From positions 352,265,696 to 352,329,695 of the forward strand of contig NC_061513.1 in assembly GCF_022539505.1 (NCBI RefSeq): 64,000 nucleotides of DNA. The letters are read 5' to 3'. Shown piece by piece: positions 56,641-64,000 of the stretch. This DNA comes from Lolium rigidum (lineage: Eukaryota > Streptophyta > Magnoliopsida > Poales > Poaceae). The notes below the pieces were generated by a model. The model saw only the letters and a program-made list of their open reading frames with translations, was not told the origin of the DNA and searched no databases. Position 1 is the first letter of the stretch. Each line of letters opens with the position of its first letter. The position numbers and the translations under genes are program-made.

Positions 56641-56689
56641 TGCTACGATCTTGAACCTACTGCTCCAGCCGCGACACCAACTGGTAGGA

Positions 56690-57140
56690 GGAAGAAGCTC
56701 ACGAGGCTGCTTATGGATCTGGGAGGTTTTGGACTTACTAGTGTACGACGGATATGGTCACATAACTACAGTTCCACGGATCGATGTAATCCAGCCCACG
56801 GATGTCCATGTGGGAGGAGAATGGTGGCACCAGACCACGGGGACGGGGTCATCGTTGGACTGATCATGATGCACACGGCTTGGTCTAAGCGGTTCATGGG
56901 CGAGAAGATGGTGTGCCCAGTGGTTGAAGCTTGATGTCGTTGCTAGCTTCATGTAGCCTTTCAGATCTCTTAGGTAAGGTACGGTGTTTGTTTTAATTAC
57001 CTAAACCGAATTGTAGGTATGATCATGGTTCATGGAATTTCAACTTGCACGAGGTACTACTATTGTAGCCATAGGTTGAATTCACACATTATTATTGAAG
57101 GAGAGGCGCACGAACTTCATAGAGGAGAGTCACTGTGGGG
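56690..57140 (+). repeat. Diverged copy of the 52545-53450 module set
   Basis: GTGTACGACGGATATGGTCAC, CAGTTCCACGGATCGATG, GGGAGGAGAATGGTGG and CATAGGTTGAATTCACAC occur in the same order as their counterparts near 52561-53450, but only once each. Confidence 0.55.
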
Positions 57141-57411
57141 ATTCATCAGGTAAAGCAACCTACACTACATATGTGTATTCTTCATCTCAAATGATGGGAA
57201 AGTTATGATAAAATATCAATCATAAAGTCAGTGTACCCCTAAACAGGAAATATGCATAATCAAACCACGAGTGTTTTACTGGGGTTGTCGGTTGGAGATT
57301 AGGTAAGCTTAACCCGCTGACTTGCAAAATCTATATAAATATTAGGTATCATTGTTAGATTTTTCAAAGGAGTTAAAGTATTATAATATATATATGTTGG
57401 GAAAGATTGAA

Positions 57412-58709
57412 TCTATATCTATACCTATCTGTACCTAATAATAAAGAAAATAGTGTTTCCTTGGTTTGGTCCGTCGGTCCGTTGTGCCTTGGCTTTTCGT
57501 CCGTTTAGTTTTGTCCTACAGCTCCACAGATTAATCGCTCGCGACAGAGCCATCGTCCACCGCGGAGGTGCAAAGAAAGCAGTGCGTCATCCGTATTGGA
57601 CTTGCACCCGACACAAACCCAACCAAGCCGGTCTCTTCCTGCCTTCCCGGAACCTTTAAATATGGGAGCGACTATCCAATCCAACAAGACCCGATCGAGT
57701 CGGCCTCTTCCATCGAGTCTTTAAATCTGGGAGCGATCAATTGCCCAGCGTCAAATCATCGAGCGTTCCAGAGATCGAGAAAGAACCACGGCGGAGGAAG
57801 AACAGTCAACGAGATCGTGGGTGAGAAGAGCCGATCATGGGGCCGGTCAGCGCTTTGAGTTCAGGCACCGGGCGTAGCACTACGATCCACCACAGGTCAG
57901 GGATGATTGCATCGACAGCGGCGACCCGCTCTTCACAACGGCCGCTTTCGGTCTGCACCAGTGGGAATGAGAAGCAACTCCCGGTTGTGACCGCTTGAGA
58001 TCATGGACGAGGAACCGAATCAACCGATGTTGGGCTGCGAGCGATTTTGGCCGCCTCAGTTCCAATCGACTGTACAATTGATTGTTGAGCGGCTTATTGC
58101 AAGAGAGATAGAAGATGGTTTTCCTAGGTACAAGAAAGCAATCGACAGAGATGTTTGACACCCCAACCTATGTTTCTTTTCCATCTTTGGTATCACGTGA
58201 CGTGTCACAGTAATCTGCGTCGCAATGCTCCGCCATGTTCAACGGCACGATGGCAGGAGGCGGCTGAGGCTCTGGCTCAGGCATCGACATTATCAAGTGC
58301 CTATGCTTATTTGTTTTAAGTGTGTGATCTATCTGAGATGAGGTAAATAGTCTCCATGCGAGTTGATTATTGTTCTTTTTTTTGCACAAGATTTATTGTT
58401 CATATTGTTTGAGTGACAAGCCGACCACATCTCTAATATGCGTTAAATGTGTTTTTGATTAAGTTCAATTTCTCTATAGCCTGGCTCTTTTTTCAAAAGA
58501 AAATCTCACAAAGAAAATGTGAAGTACTACTCCCGATAATGGAAAACAATACCGGACCAATAGTTATGATCGCCTCTAGACACTATTTTAAACAAAATAA
58601 AATTCAAACCAAAGGGAAATTGTAACTCGCACACTATCTTTCTAAATTATTGTTAGTGTTGGCATCGTTGTATCCGTAGACCGTAGCAACGCACGGGTAA
58701 TTTTCCTAG
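57412..58709 (+). mobile_element. Compact non-autonomous Helitron, 1,298 bp
   Basis: The 5' end is TCTATATCTATACCTATC preceded by A; the 3' end is CCGTAGCAACGCACGGGTAA, TTTTC and CTAG (58706-58709), followed by T. Insertion between A and T is diagnostic. The GCAACGCACGGGT motif before CTAG is common to many grass Helitrons. No Rep/helicase is encoded. Open frames inside (for example 57568-57858) have no recognised domain. Confidence 0.75.
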
Positions 58710-59411
58710 TCTGTACTAATAATTTTGCTAAGCGACCGTGGTACGTCGCTCGCCACGCACGGTCGATCGCGATCGCTAAAGGCCCAGTTTTTGCCGAACA
58801 AACAAGGCCCAGTAAATCCAAATCCATGAAGGAATCGGTCCAGTAATCTTACAGAAGGAAATTGGAAGAGGAGGGATATGGTTGGCCCTTGGATCTTTCG
58901 TGCCTGCCGACGATGCTGTTTGATGCTGAGCTGAGGACGGGCCAGGCGGCCAGGCCAGTACGTGTGTGTGGCTGCATATTTTTCCTTTGAGCTTCGTTCA
59001 GCCAGTTACCAATCGAACGTGACGGCTCTTAATAGCTAAAAAGATTTTGTACGTACACCTAATTCTTTTTGCGGGTACACCTCATTCAATAATCGATCAT
59101 CTATGGTTGTGTACTTGTGTGTGTGAGTTCGTCCTGCTAGGAATTGATCAATCCATCTGCTTAGCTTCGTTATCTACATGCGTCTACGTGCAGGAATCGA
59201 TCAGCTACGGTACTACTACCTTCGATCCTTTCTGATTATAAAGTTATAGTATTAAATTTAAATGAACAAAAGGGATCGAGGAATAGTTGTGTACACGCGC
59301 CGTCAGTCACGCCTGAAAGCACTCTCTGTATGTGGGTTGGGCCAACAAGCTGGTGTTAGTTACAAAAACGATGTTGTTGACGAGGTTGACATCTCCCATG
59401 AATTAGTGCAA
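58710..59411. other. Unassigned sequence between two Helitron ends
   Basis: Contains a short GC-rich stretch with GATCGCGATCGC (near 58765) and otherwise nothing recognised. Confidence 0.35.
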
Positions 59412-59439
59412 CTAGATTCTGATGCGCGCCTTGGCGCGC
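59412..59439 (-). mobile_element. Helitron 3' terminus on the minus strand
   Basis: The minus strand reads GCGCGCC-AA-GGCGCGC (59439-59424), eight bases, then CTAG (59415-59412), then T. The seven-pair hairpin and CTAG match a Helitron 3' end. The element would extend to the right; its 5' end was not found. Confidence 0.5.
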
Positions 59440-59574
59440 GACCCCGTTATTCCGCATTAATGGCGTTTTGTGATACACTTGATAATAAACTAAGAAAACC
59501 ATTATATATGCGTTAGCATGAAAAGGCCATTTCTTTGAAAAGTTCAGGGTGTAAACAAATTGTGGCGCAATTTT

Positions 59575-59653
59575 TGAGAAGGAAAGAGGCGTCAAGAACT
59601 AAACAAATTGCAACCCTGGCACCAACAAACGTTTTGTAAAATACTATACTAAA
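59575..59653 (+). repeat. Direct repeat, left copy
   Basis: About 80 bases from GAGAAGGAAAGAGGCGTCAA to ACTATACTAAAT, repeated with small changes at 60807-60892. Confidence 0.75.
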
Positions 59654-59829
59654 TTTCTTCCTATAAATGTTCCTAGAGTACCCGGCCACTTGGATCTGAG
59701 AGGGGCAAAACAATCTGGTTCGTTCGTTTCACCAGCCACAGTCCCGATGTGGTAATTTTTTTCCACCGGTTTATGCTTGTTCTGAGTGCATGACGGTTGG
59801 GCTCATGCTTGCGTGGGACCATTTGTTTG

Positions 59830-60720
59830 AGACAGCGAGGGTACGTGCTTGCGTTCGCTTGAAAAATGAAAACGGTGAAAACCCTAACTTTACCGAGAGC
59901 TTCCTCTCCCCAATCCCGTGCCCCCTCTCCTCCTCCAATCCAGTCCTCCTCCCCTCCCCAATCCGCCGCCTTCTCCACACGAGAACCCTGGGTGTGCGCA
60001 GCGATGGCCGCGTGGAGGTACTTGTGGTGGCCGGACCAGGAGCTGGAGGGCGTGCCTGCAATGAGGCGGGAAGAGGCGGCATCGTCGCTCCGCTGCGTCG
60101 ACATGGATCAAGATCAAGGAGGGGCTTGAGGAGTTATTCCATCGTGGTCGCCGTCTCCGAGCTCGCCCACGTGGCCACGTCACCCTCGTTGCGCCGCTCG
60201 TCACCTCCATGTTCGCCCTCGTCGGTTGCGGCCTCGCACTCCTCATTCGGCCACGGTGGCCCACTGCTAGGAGGCAAAACCTAGCACGGTAGGAAGCTGA
60301 GCAGAAGGGTTGAGGTCGACGACAGTGACCGCAGCAGGTGGATGACGGCGGCAGTAGCGGCTCGCCCTCCTCCGCCTCGTCGTGTTCGCCTCCAATGAGG
60401 GCAATGGTGCAGGCGCTGGAAAGCACGGTGGTGCTTCAAATCCTTGATCCCAAGCCAGAGAATCGTTCAGGTTTGGTCCTCCCTCCTCTCTCTGTCCCTT
60501 CCTCTATGTCTACCTTCATATGTTCTTCACTCCGGTTTTCCCCTTACGGAAGAGGGCGTCGGATGCAGGGAACACAAGAGGAGGGTTCGTTCGGAAGATT
60601 GTGCGAGCCAGCAGTGGTGACAAGGTCTTCTCCTCCCTCCTTACTCGTGGTGGGCTAGGGCCGGAGCTCAATGGTTGGTTGCCGGAGCTGCTTATCCACC
60701 CTGTACCTAATTTAATTTGA
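59830..60720 (+). other. GC-rich gene-like fragment between direct repeats
   Basis: A CT-rich leader-like stretch (59900-59990) is followed by GC-rich sequence with long open frames on both strands (for example 60001-60129 plus, with MAAWRYLWWPDQELEG; another plus frame 60117-60284). The composition is that of a grass gene 5' end rather than of the surrounding repeats. No protein family was recognised. Frames do not join without breaks. It may be a gene fragment carried by the minus-strand Helitron. Confidence 0.35.
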
Positions 60721-60806
60721 GCAGAGAAAAGAAGAGGGAAGTGGTGGATTCACATCCTCGACAGCCCGCCAGGTGACTTGTATGTATAAAAATCTAACGC
60801 GATTTC

Positions 60807-60892
60807 GAGAAGGTGGCAGGCATCAAGAACAAAACAAATTGCAACCCCGGTCTATCATACCGACAAACGTATTGTAAAACACTATACTAAAT
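60807..60892 (+). repeat. Direct repeat, right copy
   Basis: From GAGAAGGTGGCAGGCATCAA to ACTATACTAAAT; partner of 59575-59653. Confidence 0.75.
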
Positions 60893-61150
60893 ATGTATGA
60901 AAGAAAGCAGGAAGTCAAGTGTACGCACAGATCAATCCACTTTACCAGGGAGTGGGGGTGATAATACATGGAATGTCAAAGACTTGACAAAATAACTGGA
61001 CTAATAGTACTTCACATGTCGCTAACCATTACAGAAATAGCGCCATATGCGAAAAGTAGAGAAATGCACTGCAACTAATTAAGTTCCGAAAGTAGAAAAA
61101 TATATTCTAGTAGGTTCATGTCCCCATTTCACATGATGTAATTCCAGAAG

Positions 61151-61375
61151 TGTTAGGATTTATTTATTAGAACAAATAAGAGGTTAATCCTCTGCTTGTA
61201 ATTAGGGAGACAGTTACTCTCTCTGAGAACCGACGGGTGTGTTTCTCGTTCGTGTTTCCATACTCCCAACCCCCCACGATCGGACGCGTCCGTTCACCTT
61301 ATATTTATACAATGATCATCGATGGAATAGAGAACTAGTTGAATCATTTGTTCAATCTTCGATTCTATCTAAACA
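61151..61375 (+). repeat. 5' LTR of the copia element (225 bp)
   Basis: TGTTAGGATTTATTTATTAG to TTCTATCTAAACA. A TTATATTTATAC near 61299 may be its TATA box. Confidence 0.9.
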
Positions 61376-61392
61376 CGTTATCAGCGCGTCTC
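61376..61392 (+). other. Probable primer binding site of the copia element
   Basis: CGTTATCAGCGCG follows the LTR directly. TATCAG is shared with the initiator-Met site TGGTATCAGAGC found in many copia elements, but the match is partial. Confidence 0.4.
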
Positions 61393-61452
61393 TACCGAGA
61401 GCAAACAGCCGAAACTCCGGCGATCGCCGGAGAAGGACAAAGAACAACAAAA

Positions 61453-62076
61453 AGGCATTGGGTTGGTGTGAAGAATATTCTAAGATATCTTCAGGGCACC
61501 AAAGATCTTGGTTTGTTCTATCAGAAAAATCAAGAGAGGACCATGGTGGGGTATTGCGATGCTGGATACTTATCAGATCCCCATAATGCCAGATCGCAGA
61601 CTGGATTTGTCTTCTTACATGGAGGTACAGCCTTCTCTTGGAAGTCGACAAAGCAAATTTTGGTGGCTACGTCCACGAATCATTCTGAAATAATCGCTTT
61701 GTATGAAGCATCACGTGAATGTGTATGGCTTCGCAGAATGATGAACTTTGTCCAAGGTTCAAGTGGGATTGGTTCACTGGAATCGCCCACCATTATCTAT
61801 GAAGATAATGCTGCTTGTATTGTACAGATGCAGACAGGTTATATTAAGAGCAATATTACAAAGCATATCGCTCCTAAGTACTTTTTCCCCCACGAGCTAC
61901 AGAACGGAGGGGAAATAAATATTTTGCAAACGAAGTCATGTGATAACCTCGCTGATTTGTTTACCAAATCCCTACCAAGTTCATTATTTCATAAATATGT
62001 ACATGGAATTGGTATGAGGAGGCTTCGTGACTTGCAAGATTCCGGGGGAGAAATCTCCCCAGTTATAACCTGTTGA
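61453..62076 (+). pseudogene. copia pol remnant, RNase H domain
   Basis: The open frame (which begins upstream in the LTR at 61339) shows the copia RNase H pattern from HWVGVKNILRYLQGTKD onward: VGYCDAGYLSD with the first catalytic Asp, FSWKSTKQILVATST, SEIIALYEASRECVWLRRM with the Glu, IYEDNAACI with the next Asp, then HIAPKYFFPHEL and the C-terminal NLADLFTKSLPSSLFHKYVHGIGMRRL. It ends at TGA 62074-62076. The domain itself is uninterrupted; everything N-terminal to it has been deleted, so no RT is made. A product would be an RNase H fragment at most. Confidence 0.9.
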
Positions 62077-62320
62077 AGATCATCAGATCTTCGATGTTGC
62101 ACTCTTTTCCTTTGTGAGTTTTCCTAACGGCCTTCTCATGAAAGGTTTTTAATGAGGCAATATCAGTACAAGCATGGACGACATATGTCATTTTCTCCTT
62201 ATTTTCCCACAGGGTTTTTCAGAAGGAGTTTTTCATGGCATATGGTATTTTCTCTTCTATTTTTCCCACAGGGTTTTTGGAAGAGGCTATTCCCAGGATG
62301 ATCGGTCACAAGGACAAGCA
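62077..62320. other. 3' untranslated part of the copia element
   Basis: Two similar segments with TTTTCCCACAGGGTTTTT (near 62203 and 62262) form a short direct repeat before the polypurine tract. Confidence 0.6.
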
Positions 62321-62334
62321 AGGATTAGGGGGAG
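62321..62334 (+). other. Polypurine tract of the copia element
   Basis: AGGATTAGGGGGAG directly precedes the 3' LTR. Confidence 0.75.
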
Positions 62335-62573
62335 TGTTAGGATTTATTTATTAGAACAAATAAGAGGTTAATCCTCTGCTTGTAATTAGGGAGACGGTTA
62401 CTCTCTCTGAGAACCGACGGGTGTGTTTCTCGTTCGTGTTTCCATACTCCCAACCCCCCACGATCGGACGCGTCCGTTAACTCGCGTCCGTTCACCTTGT
62501 ATTTATACAATGATCATCGATGGAATAGAGAACTAGTTGAATCATTTGTTCAATCTTCGATTCTATCTAAACA
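62335..62573 (+). repeat. 3' LTR of the copia element (239 bp)
   Basis: Identical to 61151-61375 except for two substitutions and an extra AACTCGCGTCCGTT (14 bases, from about 62479), which duplicates the neighbouring CGCGTCCGTT. Confidence 0.9.
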
Positions 62574-62578
62574 AGAAG

Positions 62579-64000
62579 TATGCACCATCACGAGAACCTT
62601 CAATTCCCATTCTAGCATATATTGTCTTTTAATGGTGACCTGAACAAGAGGGGTCCTGACCTGAAAATAAAGGATAAATCAATAACTGTTCTGAGAGGAT
62701 ATGGTTAACAGAGGGTGAAACCATGGAATGAGACAACTGATCGATGTCAATGATTGACCCATAAGAATCACTCGGCAAAATAATACCAGAGTACACTGCT
62801 AAAACAGCGGTGGCCCACACATCTAAGCTCCTGTAATATCAAAACCATTTTTAACAAAGGCCTCTGTTCTTGTACCTCACAGGTGATCGAGGAATTATAT
62901 ATTGGCCGCTTGTATTTCTCATACTTCTGAACTTTTCAAAAGACCTAAAACACATGCAAACAGTATACACAACCAAAAGAAATCCGTGCGCTAAAATTTA
63001 CCTACACATAGAAAATCAAATAATAGAAATAAAGATATTAATGGAGTCAAAGACTCTCAAAGCCGATACTAACTGTACTCATTTTTTTCTCTAGCTGATG
63101 ATTTTCTTGTCTTAGCCTCAGAAGTTTATATTGTTATTTCAACAGGACATTCAATATTTATGCCGACAGATAATAAGCAAAAAAAAAAATCCCATGGGAA
63201 GAGAACGCCACCATTATGCTAACCTAGCATGTGGTAGAGTTTGAAAGCATGGACCACATGATCTAACCAACCGCGGAAAATAAAGACCAGTATTAATCAT
63301 TCTGCATAGAAACAACAATTTAGATAGTGGAAATAAACCTACAAGGTCTCCTATCTCTCTTCCTGCAGCAGTGGAAGAACCAGATCGATGCCAGAACTCA
63401 GACATCGCCGTGTAAAGTATTCTTAAGTTTTCTAATGAAACCGGACAAAATAAGGAATCAACCAACCCAATGCAGAAGATGGACCGGTGGCCATGGACTC
63501 AAAGCACGATACTCTTGGTTGTTTAGTGGGTCAAGAAGATTTAATAAGGCCTACGATACAGACAAATGACAGTTTCCTGAACCGATATTTTTTTGACAGC
63601 TCAACGGTGGGGCAAAAAACCCACCTGAAGTTGACTTTTGTATTAAACCATCAACACGTTTACATCAGAGGGAGTACATGCGGTGCAGAGAGCTAGAAGA
63701 AGAAACACAAGAAAAGAAGGATGATGTACCAAATTTGAATATACATTTTTATCCGAGTGCAAGTAGAGTCATACACCTACCTGTAAGGGGCTCTAAACAT
63801 TTTTTGCTCCAGCTCCAGCTTACTCCAGCTCTCAGCAAGCCATGACAAGTTTCTATTCAGTGAACATGTACATGATGTTGGAGTTGTTCCTTGACTGAAC
63901 AAAACAATAATACAAAATGAGTTGGAGAAGAAACCTAAATGAGTAGCTTCACTATGGTGCTTTTCTGAGGTATCGATCAGTAAGTTGCTCTATCCTTGCG
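62579..64000 (-). other. Possible minus-strand gene exons, unidentified
   Basis: No transposon signature is visible in this low-repeat stretch. On the minus strand a pyrimidine-poor but acceptable acceptor (GATATTACAG, ending at 62831) opens a frame starting SLDVWATAVLAVYSG that stays open to 62629. A second open stretch (about 63465-63214, minus) includes AMSEFWHRSGSSTAAGREIGD. Both could be exons of one host gene with introns between. I do not recognise the family, and the frames could be chance. Confidence 0.2.

Larger units (their letters stand above)
61151..62573 (+). mobile_element. Internally deleted Ty1/copia retrotransposon, 1,423 bp
   Basis: Two short LTRs (225 and 239 bp) bound by the target duplication AGAAG (61146-61150 and 62574-62578). 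The inside joins the leader region directly to the RNase H end of pol; gag, protease, integrase and RT are missing. The polypurine tract is kept. The LTRs differ by two substitutions and a 14-base duplication, so the insertion is young. Confidence 0.92.

Noticed and set aside
59262..59516. 84-codon ORF
   Set aside because: It runs across a Helitron 3' hairpin and has no recognised domain.

Overview
The window is a repeat-dominated piece of a large plant nuclear genome, almost certainly a pooid grass (Triticeae or a close relative). The reasons are the mobile-element types: CACTA elements with TTTAGTCCCGGTT or GTGGCGCAC subterminal repeats, several Ty3/gypsy LTR families whose LTRs begin TGATACGTC, Helitron ends with hairpin plus CTAG, and a SINE-like 3' fragment common in wheat-type genomes. 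No convincing intact host gene is visible; a few possible gene fragments lie in the last 4.5 kb. No tRNA gene, CRISPR array or bacterial feature is present.

Layout. 1-403 is the end of a CACTA element that sits inside a minus-strand gypsy-type LTR (404-1790). That LTR interrupts another minus-strand LTR element (1791-2904), which in turn is inserted in the first unit of a tandem array. The array (2905-51429) is the backbone of the window. It consists of about 5.4-kb units (A 3353-8734, B 25277-25379 plus 35897-41190, C 41697-47068), each separated by the 5' part of a non-autonomous CACTA element. It ends in two complete 1.08-kb CACTA copies (47069-48146 and 49687-50770, both with ACG target duplications) carried on a second, 2.6-kb tandem duplication.

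The array is opened by three LTR retrotransposons. A gag-protease-only gypsy element (8810-25004, TSD GTACC) lies in the CACTA remnant between units A and B. Its own 3' LTR is split by a minus-strand, nearly non-coding gypsy element (18357-24928, TSD TGTCT). An Athila-like gypsy element (25380-35891, TSD ACTAC, tRNA-Asp primer site) lies in unit B. All three nests can be resolved to the base. The gag-protease element carries, in place of RT/RNase H/integrase, a multi-exon antisense gene related to the plant 'putative gypsy type transposon' family, plus a row of hairpin modules before its 3' LTR. The Athila-like element has a full but mutated gag-pol and an extra third ORF behind what looks like its own TATA promoter.

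The right part (51430-64000) is Helitron territory: one Helitron 3' end at 54898 directly followed by another Helitron-like 5' segment, a compact Helitron at 57412-58709, and a minus-strand Helitron 3' end at 59412. It also holds a complete but internally deleted Copia element (61151-62573, TSD AGAAG). The last 1.4 kb has weak signs of minus-strand exons.

How the parts work together: the elements are mostly dead or dependent on partners. The gag-protease element and the inner gypsy element would need RT and integrase in trans. The tandem units contain no recognisable gene, so the duplications seem to reflect recombination around CACTA sequence rather than selection on gene dosage. I found no clearly new defence or metabolic system. 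The most unusual signals are the antisense gene, the hairpin array before the 3' LTR, the 5S-rRNA-like block inside the CACTA element, and a GC-rich inverted repeat shared by different LTR families.
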